Source: Methylococcus sp.
GTDB lineage: Bacteria; Pseudomonadota; Gammaproteobacteria; Methylococcales; Methylococcaceae
Length of the DNA stretch: 46,197 nt
Assembly: GCA_007280285.1 (NCBI GenBank)
Contig: QYQA01000026.1
Location: forward strand, 1-46,197
Reading direction: 5' to 3'
Shown: piece after piece, positions 28,190 to 37,619 of the stretch
Layout of the letters: each line of letters opens with the position of its first letter
Numbering within the stretch: position 1 is the stretch's first letter
Program-made: the position numbers and the translations under genes
Notes under the pieces: model-generated
What the model was told of the DNA's origin: nothing
Database searches by the model: none
The model's input: the letters and a program-made list of their open reading frames with translations, nothing else

Positions 28190-29469
28190 TACTCTTCCCC
28201 CTGTCCGGCGACCAGCGCCAAGTAGTCAGAAACCAGAAAAAAAGAACCAAACACCAGCACCATGTCACCGGGTGATGACGCTTTCAACGCGGCCTTTACC
28301 GCCAAAGGAACATCATCGAATCCAGTGATCACCTTTTCCATTCCGGCATTATGGAGGATTTCAGCAATTTCTTCAGGGTTCGCCGCCCGCTGCATGGGAA
28401 GTGGCGAAAGATACCAGGCCTCAATCAGATCGCCGATAATGCCGACCATTTGCTGGATATCCTTATCGCGCATCACGGCAAAGACAGCACGGACCCGGAC
28501 CTTAGGATAGTACTTCCGGAGATGCTTTGAGAGGATCGTCACCGCTTCTGGATTATGCGCGACATCGAGGAGCACCGGAACCTCTCCGTCAAAATACTGG
28601 AAACGCCCCGGAAGAATCACTGCGCGTAGGCCCTTGGCGATCCTCTCCGCATCGAGGGGAAAAGTACCCCTGATCAGTCTCAAACATTGCAGCACGGCTG
28701 CGGCATTGAGGATCTGATGATCTCCCGGAATCCCGGGCATCGGCAGCCGTTCCTCAAGGCTCCCTTCCTGGTCTTGAAACCACCAGCCATCTTCTTCTGG
28801 CTGCCCATGAAAATCGACGCCTTGGCGATAAACAGAGGCCCCGAGGCCATGGAGATAATCAAGGACCGCCTCAGGAACCCTTGGATCACCCATGACGACC
28901 GGGCGACCTTTTCTGGCAATACCGGCCTTCTCAAGGCCAATGGCTTCCCGGGTGTGGCCGAGCCATTCGCGATGGTCGATATCGATACTGGCCATCAGCG
29001 CCACATCGGCGTCGATGATATTGACCGCATCAAGCCGACCGCCCAGCCCGACTTCGAGGATCCTGACGTCGAGATTTTCCGCTGCAAAAAGGTCCAACGC
29101 CGCCAGCGTACCGAATTCGAAAAAGCTCAAAGATACCCCTTCGCGGGCCTGCTCGATCCTCGCGAAGGCGGCCATGATGCGCTCATCACCGACGGGCTTG
29201 CCATCGATACGAATCCGTTCGTTGTAGCTTAATAGATGGGGTGACGTGTAGATCCCCACCCGATACCCGCCGGCTCTTAAGATCGCATCCAGCATCGCGA
29301 TACAGGATCCCTTGCCATTGGTGCCGGCCACACTGATGGTCAATGTGGATGTATCGGCAAGATGCATCCGTTCAAGAACCCCTTGCACCCGCTGAAGACC
29401 CATATCAATGGCCTGCGGATGAAGGGACTCCTGCCAAGCTAACCAATCGGCCAGGGATTGAAAGGCCAT
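28189..29469 (-). CDS. folC: bifunctional folylpolyglutamate synthase / dihydrofolate synthase
   Basis: This 426-residue Mur-ligase-fold enzyme adds glutamate to dihydropteroate and to folates. Landmarks are the P-loop SVAGTNGKGSCIAMLDAIL near 46-64, GIYTSPHLLSYNERIRIDG, the omega-loop region, VGLGGRLDAVNII, and DVAHNPEAV near 310. Length is normal. It starts 3 bases after accD and its stop shares a base with the dedD start. Its product supplies the cofactor used by fhs elsewhere in the window. Confidence 0.96.
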   Translation of the reverse strand: MAFQSLADWLAWQESLHPQAIDMGLQRVQGVLERMHLADTSTLTISVAGTNGKGSCIAMLDAILRAGGYRVGIYTSPHLLSYNERIRIDGKPVGDERIMAAFARIEQAREGVSLSFFEFGTLAALDLFAAENLDVRILEVGLGGRLDAVNIIDADVALMASIDIDHREWLGHTREAIGLEKAGIARKGRPVVMGDPRVPEAVLDYLHGLGASVYRQGVDFHGQPEEDGWWFQDQEGSLEERLPMPGIPGDHQILNAAAVLQCLRLIRGTFPLDAERIAKGLRAVILPGRFQYFDGEVPVLLDVAHNPEAVTILSKHLRKYYPKVRVRAVFAVMRDKDIQQMVGIIGDLIEAWYLSPLPMQRAANPEEIAEILHNAGMEKVITGFDDVPLAVKAALKASSPGDMVLVFGSFFLVSDYLALVAGQGEE

Positions 29470-29472
29470 GGA

Positions 29473-30393
29473 TCAGTGGGCGTTTTGAGAGTCTTCGGCA
29501 GCCCTCAGCATGAGGCGCTGATCATCCGCATCAGCGGCCACGGCATCGTTCATGAGGTGAGCCAACAAAGAAGCGATCGTGGTCCGCATCTCGCGGCGAT
29601 CAACAATCATGTCGATGGCCCCATGATCTAACAGAAACTCGCTGCGCTGAAACCCTTCTGGCAGTTTTTCACGAACGGTCTGTTCAATCACCCTCGGACC
29701 TGCAAAACCAATCAGGGCTCCAGGTTCTCCAATATTGATATCACCCAGCATCGCAAGGCTCGCTGAAACGCCACCCATGGTTGGATCGGTCATCACCGAA
29801 ATAAAGGGAACACCGGCCGCGGCCATCCGGGCCAAGGCAGCACTGGTCTTAGCCATCTGAAACAGGGATAACAAAGACTCCTGCATTCTGGCTCCACCAC
29901 TGGCAGAAAAGACCACCAGCGGAACCCGATAGTCCACGCAGTGGTTGACGCCGCGGACAAACCGCTCGCCAACCACAGAGCCCATCGAGCCGCCCATAAA
30001 TTCGAAATTAAACGCGGCGGCCACCAAAGGCCGGCTCTCGAGATTGCCGGCCACCACGATCAGAGCGTCTTTTTCACCCGTGGACTTCTGGGCCTGCAGC
30101 AGACGATCTTTATATTTCTTGATGTCCTTGAATTTCAGCACATCAACCGAGACCAAGGATTCGGCAAGTTCGGTCCGATGGCCAGGATCGAGGAAAGTAT
30201 GCAGCCGCTTGCGGGCACTCAGGCGCATATGGTGACCGCACTTCACGCAAACCGACTGATGGCGGTCCACTTCGGACCGATAAAGGATGGCATTACAGCT
30301 CGGGCACTTACTCCAAAGCCCCTCAGGAATCGTTCCCTTGGTGGAGGCCTCGGTCCGAATCTTATAGGGGACCAGCTTATGAAACCAGCTCAC
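29473..30393 (-). CDS. accD: acetyl-CoA carboxylase carboxyltransferase subunit beta
   Basis: This 306-residue protein is the zinc-containing beta subunit of the carboxyltransferase that makes malonyl-CoA for fatty acid synthesis. The start is set at the GTG at 30393, which gives an SWFHKLVP N-terminus like other AccD proteins and has GGAGAAG about 7 bases upstream. An in-frame ATG at 30438 would add 15 residues and overlap trpA. The zinc ligands are CPSC and CVKCGHH (about residues 29-51), and the [15 protein letters not shown] and [13 protein letters not shown] blocks form the active site. The gene follows trpA by 19 bases. Confidence 0.95.
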   Translation of the reverse strand: MSWFHKLVPYKIRTEASTKGTIPEGLWSKCPSCNAILYRSEVDRHQSVCVKCGHHMRLSARKRLHTFLDPGHRTELAESLVSVDVLKFKDIKKYKDRLLQAQKSTGEKDALIVVAGNLESRPLVAAAFNFEFMGGSMGSVVGERFVRGVNHCVDYRVPLVVFSASGGARMQESLLSLFQMAKTSAALARMAAAGVPFISVMTDPTMGGVSASLAMLGDINIGEPGALIGFAGPRVIEQTVREKLPEGFQRSEFLLDHGAIDMIVDRREMRTTIASLLAHLMNDAVAADADDQRLMLRAAEDSQNAH

Positions 30394-30412
30394 AATCAAC
30401 TTCTCCGATAAG

Positions 30413-31234
30413 TCAGAAGGAAGAACCAGGCGCCGCATCCAAAGCGTGCCGCATGGAAGACATCAGGTCCGTGATCCCCAAAAGCGCATCAGCGGGATGT
30501 TCTTTCGACGCTTCGATAAGACTCACCAGCGCACTCCCAACCACGACCCCTTCTGCGAGGTGGCCGAGGGCAGCGGCCGTTTCGGCATTCTTGACCCCAA
30601 AGCCCACCGCCAGCGGTAAGGAGGTCCACTGCCGAATCTCTTTCAATTTTTTCTCGACCTCGGCGAGGTCCAAGTGACCGGCACCGGTCACGCCTTTGAG
30701 GGCAACATAGTAAAGATAACCTCGTCCCATCGCGCCCATTTTCTGGATGCGGGCTTCGGTGCTGTTGGGCGCCAACAGAAAGATGGGATCCATCTCCTGA
30801 GCCTTCAGCAGCTCCAAAAATTCGCTGGCCTCTTCAGGCGGCATATCCACGGTCAAAACCCCATCCACACCGGAAGCTGCGGCCTGCGCACAAAAAGCGG
30901 CATACCCCATGGCCTCAATCGGGTTCAAATAGCCCATCAAGACAATGGGCGTCTCGTTGTCTTCCGTTCGAAACTGTTTAACCAGTTCAAGGGTCTTTCG
31001 AAGACTCATTTTATGGGCCAAAGACCGTTCGCTGGCCCGCTGAATCACCGGACCATCGGCCATCGGGTCTGAAAAGGGAACCCCGACTTCGATGATGTTT
31101 GCCCCTGCTTTGACCAAGGCATGCAGTGCCGGGACCGTGAATGAGGGATGAGGATCACCCGCCGTAATGAAGGGAATCAGTGCGGTGCGTCCCTGTTGGC
31201 GAAGATCCTCGAAGCGGTGGGTGAGTCGGCTCAC
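30413..31234 (-). CDS. trpA: tryptophan synthase alpha subunit
   Basis: This 273-residue TIM-barrel subunit cleaves indole-3-glycerol phosphate and passes indole to TrpB. The catalytic Glu and Asp lie in [19 protein letters not shown] (about 48-66), and [15 protein letters not shown] is the phosphate-binding region. The ATG overlaps the trpB stop (ATGA), ensuring balanced synthesis of the two subunits. trpE, G, D and C are not in the window, the usual split in this group. Confidence 0.97.
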   Translation of the reverse strand: MSRLTHRFEDLRQQGRTALIPFITAGDPHPSFTVPALHALVKAGANIIEVGVPFSDPMADGPVIQRASERSLAHKMSLRKTLELVKQFRTEDNETPIVLMGYLNPIEAMGYAAFCAQAAASGVDGVLTVDMPPEEASEFLELLKAQEMDPIFLLAPNSTEARIQKMGAMGRGYLYYVALKGVTGAGHLDLAEVEKKLKEIRQWTSLPLAVGFGVKNAETAAALGHLAEGVVVGSALVSLIEASKEHPADALLGITDLMSSMRHALDAAPGSSF

Positions 31235-32457
31235 AGCGTGATGCCCTCTCGCGCAGCGATCGTATTGATGTCCTTGTCACCCCGCCCTGAGAGATTGATC
31301 AGGATCTGCTGATCCTGATCAAGGGTTGGCGCCAATTTCATAGCATAGGCGATCGCATGACTCGACTCGAGGGCTGGAATGATCCCCTCCATCCGAGTCA
31401 GTGTATGAAACCCTTCCATGGCCTCAGTATCCGTGATCGCCACATACTGGGCACGCCCGATGTCTTTCAGCCAAGCGTGTTCAGGACCCACGCCGGGATA
31501 GTCAAGACCTGCGGAGATGGAATGCGTCTCGATAATTTCGCCATCATCGTCTTCCATCAAATAAGTCCGGTTGCCATGCAGAACCCCCGGGCGTCCCGCG
31601 GACAGCGGGGCTGAATGGCGACCGGTCTCGATGCCATCACCTGCCGCCTCAACGCCAATCATCGCGACATCGGCATCACCGATGAAGGGATGAAACAGAC
31701 CAATCGCATTCGAGCCGCCACCGACACAGGCTATCAACGCATTCGGGAGTCGCCCGGTCTGGGTCATCATTTGTTCCCGCGATTCACGGCCGATGACCGA
31801 CTGAAAGTCACGGACCATGGCGGGATAAGGATGCGGTCCTGCCACGGTCCCGATGATATAGAACGTATCGTCGACATGGGTCACCCAATCCCGCATGGCC
31901 TCATTGAGGGCATCTTTGAGGGTTTTAGAACCCGAAGCGACCGGAACCACGGTCGCGCCCAAAAGTCGCATGCGAAGGACATTCTGGGCCTGCCGGGCAA
32001 CATCCACCTCCCCCATGTAGACCACGCATTCAAGCCCTAAGCGAGCGGCGACTGTTGCTGTCGCCACCCCATGCTGTCCGGCACCGGTTTCAGCGATGAT
32101 CCTGGTCTTTCCCATACGTTGCGCCAACAGCGCCTGACCAATGGTGTTGTTCACCTTGTGGGCGCCGGTGTGATTAAGATCCTCGCGTTTCAAGAAGATC
32201 TGGGCGCCACCAAAATGGCGGCTCATCCTTTCAGCATGATAAATCGGAGAGGGGCGCCCGACGTAGTGCTGGAGATCACGATCGAGTTCCTTTAGAAACT
32301 CCGGGTCCTTCATATAGCGTTCGTAGGCGATTCCAAGCTCATCGATCGGCTCCATGAGCGTCTCAGCGACAAAGACGCCGCCATAGGGCCCAAAGTGGCC
32401 CCGCTCATCGGGGAAGTTATAAGGTTCGGTTGTATTGAATTCGATAGTCAAAGTCAT
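31231..32457 (-). CDS. trpB: tryptophan synthase beta subunit
   Basis: This 408-residue PLP enzyme condenses indole with serine. The PLP lysine lies in [16 protein letters not shown], the glutamate in [10 protein letters not shown], and the phosphate-binding loop is [12 protein letters not shown]. The ATG at 32457 has GAGG about 4 bases upstream and gives the family's [13 protein letters not shown] near residue 15; an open extension upstream to 32532 has no homology support. The first 41 bases overlap the end of trpF in another frame, so ribosomes ending trpF must back up to start trpB. Confidence 0.97.
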   Translation of the reverse strand: MTLTIEFNTTEPYNFPDERGHFGPYGGVFVAETLMEPIDELGIAYERYMKDPEFLKELDRDLQHYVGRPSPIYHAERMSRHFGGAQIFLKREDLNHTGAHKVNNTIGQALLAQRMGKTRIIAETGAGQHGVATATVAARLGLECVVYMGEVDVARQAQNVLRMRLLGATVVPVASGSKTLKDALNEAMRDWVTHVDDTFYIIGTVAGPHPYPAMVRDFQSVIGRESREQMMTQTGRLPNALIACVGGGSNAIGLFHPFIGDADVAMIGVEAAGDGIETGRHSAPLSAGRPGVLHGNRTYLMEDDDGEIIETHSISAGLDYPGVGPEHAWLKDIGRAQYVAITDTEAMEGFHTLTRMEGIIPALESSHAIAYAMKLAPTLDQDQQILINLSGRGDKDINTIAAREGITL

Positions 32458-33091
32458 GCACCTCGCTGAGGAATGCGGCCATTTTAGCCTCATCCTTGAT
32501 TCCTTTTTGAGCCTCGACACCACTGGAGACATCGAGTGCGTAGGGCCTCAGGGCCTTTAAGGCCGCTGTCACATTGTCAGGTCGCAAGCCGCCAGCCACA
32601 ATCAGGTTCTGCGCCATCGCTTGGGTCAACCGACCCCAGTCGAAGGCGCGTCCGGTTCCCCCCATCGCATCGGCCTCAAAGGCGTCGACCAAAAAACCGC
32701 TGGCGCCTGGAAAGCGCGCCAAGGCGGCTGGGAGATCAAGATCAGAACGCATCCTGATCGCCTTAATAAAAGGCCTGCCAAACCCTTGGCAATCCGCTTC
32801 GGTCTCATCCCCGTGAAATTGCAGAAGATCCAGTCGAACTTCCGACACAATGTCCGCAATAGTGCCAGGATCCTCATTCACGAAAAGACCCACGATCGTG
32901 ATAAAGGGCGGCAGCCTCTCAATGATCGAACGGGCCACCTCTACTGAGACCACGCGAGGGCTCTCAGGATAGAACACCAGACCCAAGGCATCAGCCCCAA
33001 GTCGAACGGCCGCCAGCGCATCTTCTATTCGCGTCAGACCGCAGATTTTAACGCGAGTTCGTCGAGAGGGATACGGATACGGAAAATTCAT
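32417..33091 (-). CDS. trpF: phosphoribosylanthranilate isomerase
   Basis: This 224-residue TIM-barrel enzyme performs the third step of tryptophan synthesis. The catalytic Cys lies in RVKICGLTR (about 12-20) and the catalytic Asp in [17 protein letters not shown]. The ATG at 33091 is the only reasonable start before RVKICG; it adds a Pro/Tyr-rich N-terminal stretch of about 11 residues that is longer than usual. The gene overlaps truA by 44 bases upstream and trpB by 41 bases downstream, so it is embedded between both. Confidence 0.95.
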   Translation of the reverse strand: MNFPYPYPSRRTRVKICGLTRIEDALAAVRLGADALGLVFYPESPRVVSVEVARSIIERLPPFITIVGLFVNEDPGTIADIVSEVRLDLLQFHGDETEADCQGFGRPFIKAIRMRSDLDLPAALARFPGASGFLVDAFEADAMGGTGRAFDWGRLTQAMAQNLIVAGGLRPDNVTAALKALRPYALDVSSGVEAQKGIKDEAKMAAFLSEVHDFDYRIQYNRTL

Positions 33092-33902
33092 GGGGAGCCG
33101 ACGGCATAAAACGCCGCGCATCAGCGGGCAATAAATCGAAGATGGGTGCCCTTTCAAAACCGAAACACTCGGGGTAGAGGACTGCTGCAAAGTATAACCC
33201 GTCTGCGGGGGCCGTGACACCGGCCAGACGCCGGTCGCGGGCGGCCAAAACGTCGGCCAACCATTCAGGTCTTTCCTTCCCGGTGCCGACCGCCAGCAAC
33301 GATCCCACAATATTACGCACCATATGATGAAGAAAAGCATTGGCCCCGACATCGATCAGGACGCGCTCCCCTTCACGCTGAATGCGAATAAAGTGAAGAA
33401 ATCGAATAGGGCTTTTCGATTGGCAGCCTTGCGCCCTGAACGATGAGAAATCATGTTCTCCAATGAGGCACTCGGCCGCCGCCTGCATCGCCGCCACATC
33501 GAGTGGCTTCGGACAAAGAGTCTGTTGCCGGGGTCCAAGGGCCGAGGCCATCGACCGATTGAGAATCTCGTAGCGATAATGACGCGCGATGGCGCTGGTT
33601 CTTGCATGAAAGTCGGCGCCCATCTCGAGGGCCTTGGTCACCCTGATATCCGCCGGCAACCACGCATTGGTCCCCATCATGAACGCATGGGTTTTTCGGG
33701 AGACCTCGGTATCAAAATGAACCACCTGACCCAAGGCATGAACGCCGGCGTCGGTCCGGCCTGAACAAACGACCCTCACGGGGCGGTCAGCGACCCGCGA
33801 TAGCGCCGCTTCAAGTTCACCCTGAACCGTGCGCTGCGCAAGCTGCCATTGCCAGCCGGCAAAACCGGTCCCGTCGTATTCCACTACCAAGGCTATCCGC
33901 AT
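33048..33902 (-). CDS. truA: tRNA pseudouridine(38-40) synthase TruA
   Basis: This 284-residue enzyme modifies the anticodon stem of many tRNAs. The ATG at 33902 gives MRIALVVEYDGTGFAGWQ, the standard TruA N-terminus; an in-frame GTG at 33917 would add five residues. The catalytic Asp is in CSGRTDAGVHALGQV near residues 52-66, and FLHHMVRNIVGSL is also characteristic. It is the first gene of the long minus-strand run and faces gltA across 120 bases. The 3' end overlaps trpF by 44 bases. Confidence 0.96.
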   Translation of the reverse strand: MRIALVVEYDGTGFAGWQWQLAQRTVQGELEAALSRVADRPVRVVCSGRTDAGVHALGQVVHFDTEVSRKTHAFMMGTNAWLPADIRVTKALEMGADFHARTSAIARHYRYEILNRSMASALGPRQQTLCPKPLDVAAMQAAAECLIGEHDFSSFRAQGCQSKSPIRFLHFIRIQREGERVLIDVGANAFLHHMVRNIVGSLLAVGTGKERPEWLADVLAARDRRLAGVTAPADGLYFAAVLYPECFGFERAPIFDLLPADARRFMPSAPHEFSVSVSLSTNSR

Positions 33903-33935
33903 TGAACCCACAGTCACGTCGTTTAAATTCTCTAT

Positions 33936-33967
33936 CTACCCTGTCTCAGGTAGCCTCCGAAGAGGCT
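33936..33967. promoter_or_regulatory. two overlapping hairpins in the truA-gltA divergent region
   Basis: AGCCTC (33952-33957) and GAGGCT (33962-33967) form a perfect 6-bp stem with a CGAA loop. A second stem, CTACC (33936-33940) with GGTAG (33949-33953), shares two bases with the first, so they cannot both form fully. They lie 55-87 bases before the gltA ATG and could be leader structure or an operator. A short dyad AGGTT-G-AACCT also spans the gltA ribosome-binding site at about 34010-34020. Confidence 0.35.
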
Positions 33968-34022
33968 TTGCCGATACACTTCAGGATATTCAGCATACAT
34001 CGCCATTTGAGGTTGAACCTTC

Positions 34023-35321
34023 ATGACAGATCCGGCAAAACTCCTCCTAGACGGGCAATCCATTGATTTACCAGTCATTATAGGGACGGAGAACGAGAAA
34101 GGCATCGATATCACCCAACTCAAGGCCACCACCGGCTACCTCACCCTCGACCCTGGGTATGCCAATACCGGGGCCTGCCGATCGGCCATCACCTTCATCG
34201 ATGGCGAACAGGGCATCCTAAGGTATCGGGGCTACGACATTGCAGAGCTCTGCGAAAAATCCACTTTCATGGAAGTCAGCTATCTCTTAATTCATGGCGC
34301 TTTGCCCTCCCAAGAGCAATTTAGCCGGTTCAAGGACAAGGTGCTGCTGCATTCACTGATTCATGAGGACATGAAGAGTTTCTTCAATTCCTATCCGGGG
34401 CACGCCCATCCGATGGCCATTCTGTCTTCGATGGTATGTTCACTCTCGGTCTATCACCCAGAGCTGATGAAGCCGAACCCCAACCCCAAGGAAACCAGTC
34501 AGACCATCACCCGCCTGCTCTCCAAGGTGCGCGTGCTGGCCGCCTTTGCCTATAAGCGCTCCGTGGGTGAAGCCTTCGTCTACACCCGCCCGGAACTCGA
34601 TTATGTGTCAAATTTCCTGCACATGATGTTCTCCAACCCCATGCGGGATTACGAGGCGAACGAAACGATCAGGAAAGCGCTGGATGTGCTCTTTATCATC
34701 CACGCGGATCATGAGCAAAATTGCTCAACCTCAACCGTACGCATGGTCGGTTCCTCTAAGGCCAATTTATTTGCGTCCATTTCAGCCGGTGTCTGTGCCC
34801 TTTGGGGGCCCTTACACGGGGGCGCCAACCAGTCGGTGATCGAGATGCTGGTAGACATCGAAAGGGATGGCTGCAACTACAAAAAATACATTGAAAAGGC
34901 CAAAGATAAGAGTGATCCCTTCAAGTTGATGGGGTTCGGTCATCGGGTCTACAAAAGTTATGACCCCAGAGCCGTCATTTTGAAGACCTACTGTGATCAG
35001 ATTCTGGATCAGCTGGGCATTAACGATCCGATCCTTGCCATCGCCAAGGGGCTTGAGGAAGCCGCGCTGACCGACCCTTATTTCATCGAACGCAAGCTCT
35101 ACCCTAACGTCGATTTTTACTCCGGTATCCTCTACCGGGCGATGGGTTTCCCGACCAACATGTTTACGGTCCTGTTTGCCCTTGGCCGCCTTCCCGGCTG
35201 GATCGCCCATTGGAAGGAGATGATCGAGGACCCCAACACCCGCATAGCACGACCTCGTCAGATTTATATCGGCGCGCCGCTCAGGGATTACTCTCCCATG
35301 AATCAGCGCACCGCCCCTTAA
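34023..35321 (+). CDS. gltA: citrate synthase (type II, hexameric GltA)
   Basis: This 432-residue TCA-cycle enzyme condenses oxaloacetate and acetyl-CoA. The catalytic residues are seen in LHGGANQ (first His), GFGHRVYKSYDPRA (second His) and NVDFYSGILYRAMG (Asp). The N-terminal small domain of about 60 residues and the overall length mark the NADH-sensitive type found in gammaproteobacteria. GAGG lies in a short dyad just upstream of the ATG. The next gene, uup, begins 38 bases later on the same strand. Confidence 0.98.
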   Translation: MTDPAKLLLDGQSIDLPVIIGTENEKGIDITQLKATTGYLTLDPGYANTGACRSAITFIDGEQGILRYRGYDIAELCEKSTFMEVSYLLIHGALPSQEQFSRFKDKVLLHSLIHEDMKSFFNSYPGHAHPMAILSSMVCSLSVYHPELMKPNPNPKETSQTITRLLSKVRVLAAFAYKRSVGEAFVYTRPELDYVSNFLHMMFSNPMRDYEANETIRKALDVLFIIHADHEQNCSTSTVRMVGSSKANLFASISAGVCALWGPLHGGANQSVIEMLVDIERDGCNYKKYIEKAKDKSDPFKLMGFGHRVYKSYDPRAVILKTYCDQILDQLGINDPILAIAKGLEEAALTDPYFIERKLYPNVDFYSGILYRAMGFPTNMFTVLFALGRLPGWIAHWKEMIEDPNTRIARPRQIYIGAPLRDYSPMNQRTAP

Positions 35322-35359
35322 CCGACCCCCCAAAAACACCAAAGGACAACTCCCACGGA

Positions 35360-37285
35360 ATGGCGCTTATCACTCTTAATCAGGTTCATCTAGGCTATGG
35401 GCACCCGCTTCTCGATGGCATCAGTTTTTCCCTCGAGAAAGGCGAGCGCGTCGCGCTGGTGGGACGTAACGGAACCGGAAAGTCAACGCTCCTTAAATTG
35501 ATTGATCGGCGCATCGTTGCCGATGATGGTGACATTGCTTTTGCTGATGGCATCAGAGTGGCGCGGCTTGATCAGGAAGTCCCCCTCGACACCGCGGGCA
35601 GTGTCTTCGATGTCGTCGCCCTGGGGCTGGGTGAGATTGGCGATGCCATCCGTCGCTATCACCATCTAACGCAAGCGCTGGGTCATGATCCTGATGACAA
35701 GATCCTTGCAGAGCTTGAGGATTGTCAGCACATCATTGAAGCGGCCAATGCCTGGGACATGGAAACCACGATCGAGAATCTTCTGACCCGTCTCAATCTC
35801 CCCTCGGATGACGATATCGCCTCCCTTTCAGGCGGCCTTAAGCGCCGAGTCCTTTTAGCAAAAGCCCTGGCGTCCCAGCCGGATATCCTCCTTCTCGATG
35901 AACCGACCAACCACCTCGATCTTGATGCCATCCTCTGGCTTGAAGAGTTTCTTTTAGGCTGGTCCGGGACCTTAATCTTCATCACCCATGATCGGGTCTT
36001 TCTGCAACGCCTCGCCACCCGCATCATCGAGCTCGATCGCGGTCACCTGACGGACTATCCAGGCGATTACCCCACCTACCTCCGCCGCAAAGCGGAACTG
36101 CTCGATGCCGAAGCCAAAAACAACCTGGAATTCGATAAGAAACTCGCGCAGGAGGAAGTCTGGATTCGACAAGGGATTAAGGCGCGACGGACCAGAGACA
36201 TGGGACGAGTCAAACGGCTGGTGGAGATGCGCGAGTCACGCAGCCAGCGTAGGGTTCAAGCAGGCCAAGTCAGCATGCAGGTTCAGCAAACCGAGCGGTC
36301 AGGAAAGTTGGTCGTGGAGATGGAGGGCGTCGGCTTTGACTATGGCGATCAGGTCATCGTCAGGGACCTCACGACCACCATTCTCCGGGGTGATAAGGTT
36401 GGGATCATCGGCCCTAATGGTTGCGGCAAGACCACCCTTTTAAGACTGATGCTGGGCCAGCTAGAACCCACTTCAGGGACCATCAAACTCGGCACTAATC
36501 TTCAGATCGCCTACTTTGATCAATATCGAATCACCCTCGATGAAAATGCCACCGTCATCGACAATGTTGCCCAAGGCAGTGACCGCGTCACCGTCAATGG
36601 CCGCAACACCCATGCGATTGGCTATCTCCAAGACTTCTTGTTTACCCCAGACAGGGCGAGACAGCCGGTCAAATCGCTTTCAGGGGGGGAACGAAACCGC
36701 TTGTTGTTGGCCCGTCTTTTTACCCAACCCGCCAATCTTTTGGTGCTGGATGAACCTACCAACGATCTTGATGCGGACACCCTCGATCTCCTCGAGGAAC
36801 TCCTGATTGACTACACCGGAACCGTTCTGGTCGTCAGCCATGACCGTGCCTTCCTCAATAATCTGGTGACCAGCGTCTTGGCCTATGAGGGGGATGGGGT
36901 CATCAATGAATATATTGGAGGTTACGATGACTGGGTGCGCCAAAGGCCCCCAACCCTCTCCCCGGGGGAAGCCTCAAGAGGCCTTGGGCAAAAGCCTGAA
37001 GCCGCCCCCCGGGAGGTGGTGATACCCAAAGCCCAAGGCAAGGGCCGCAAGATGAGCTTTAAGGAAATCAAAGAACTCGAATCACTCCCCAGCCAGATTG
37101 AATCCCTTGAAACGGCTCTCGAGACCTTGACCCGGGAGATGGCCCGTCCTGACTTTTACCAGCAGGCCAAAGATCTCATCACCGCCCATCAGGCTGATCT
37201 CGCGCGACAACAACAAACGCTCGAAATCACCTACGGCCGCTGGGAGGCGCTTGAGGCGCTGAGGAATGACTCGCTGGCTTTATAG
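35360..37285 (+). CDS. uup: ABC-F family ATPase Uup
   Basis: This 641-residue cytoplasmic protein has two ATPase domains and no membrane segment. Domain 1 has GRNGTGKSTLL (about 36-46), LSGGLKRRVLLAKAL and LLLDEPTNHLD; domain 2 has GPNGCGKTTLL, LSGGERNRLLLARLF and VLDEPTNDLD. The region after about residue 540 is charged and forms a coiled-coil C-terminal domain, which separates Uup from EttA. Uup binds ribosomes and branched DNA and affects precise excision of transposons. The ATG at 35360 is chosen because the family begins near MALITL. Length fits the E. coli protein. Confidence 0.95.
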   Translation: MALITLNQVHLGYGHPLLDGISFSLEKGERVALVGRNGTGKSTLLKLIDRRIVADDGDIAFADGIRVARLDQEVPLDTAGSVFDVVALGLGEIGDAIRRYHHLTQALGHDPDDKILAELEDCQHIIEAANAWDMETTIENLLTRLNLPSDDDIASLSGGLKRRVLLAKALASQPDILLLDEPTNHLDLDAILWLEEFLLGWSGTLIFITHDRVFLQRLATRIIELDRGHLTDYPGDYPTYLRRKAELLDAEAKNNLEFDKKLAQEEVWIRQGIKARRTRDMGRVKRLVEMRESRSQRRVQAGQVSMQVQQTERSGKLVVEMEGVGFDYGDQVIVRDLTTTILRGDKVGIIGPNGCGKTTLLRLMLGQLEPTSGTIKLGTNLQIAYFDQYRITLDENATVIDNVAQGSDRVTVNGRNTHAIGYLQDFLFTPDRARQPVKSLSGGERNRLLLARLFTQPANLLVLDEPTNDLDADTLDLLEELLIDYTGTVLVVSHDRAFLNNLVTSVLAYEGDGVINEYIGGYDDWVRQRPPTLSPGEASRGLGQKPEAAPREVVIPKAQGKGRKMSFKEIKELESLPSQIESLETALETLTREMARPDFYQQAKDLITAHQADLARQQQTLEITYGRWEALEALRNDSLAL

Positions 37286-37297
37286 GAAACCCAAACG

Positions 37298-37609
37298 ATG
37301 GTGCATCGATTCCCTTTAGGACTGCTTGGGCTAGCCTTGATCACGGGTTGCTCACAGGCGTTCATCCTCTCCAATGCCACTCCCTCCTTTGCCGACGGCT
37401 ATCGCGCCGGATGTGAAAGCGGGGCCAGTGAGGGCAGCAACATGACCGGAGAGATTAAGAAAGACGATAAACGCTATCTCAATGATGACGAGTATGCGAG
37501 TGGCTGGCGTGAGGGAGACCGTGCCTGTCACGCGTCAGGATCAAAGGTCAATCCTAACCAACCCATGGAGCAAATTGACATCGACGGGCCACGTGGAGGG
37601 GTCTATTAA
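37298..37609 (+). CDS. small lipoprotein (unrecognised)
   Basis: This 103-residue protein has a lipoprotein signal: a hydrophobic stretch ending in LITGC, so Cys18 would be lipidated. The mature part carries the pattern DGYRAGCESGASEG and then KDDKRYLNDDEYASGWREGDRAC, two similar GY/GW-x-x-G-x-x-x-C units, with the two cysteines likely to form a disulfide. I recall this pattern from conserved gammaproteobacterial hypothetical lipoproteins but have no function. It starts 12 bases after uup, so it is probably cotranscribed with it. Confidence 0.8.
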   Translation: MVHRFPLGLLGLALITGCSQAFILSNATPSFADGYRAGCESGASEGSNMTGEIKKDDKRYLNDDEYASGWREGDRACHASGSKVNPNQPMEQIDIDGPRGGVY

Positions 37610-37619
37610 TCAGGCTAGA

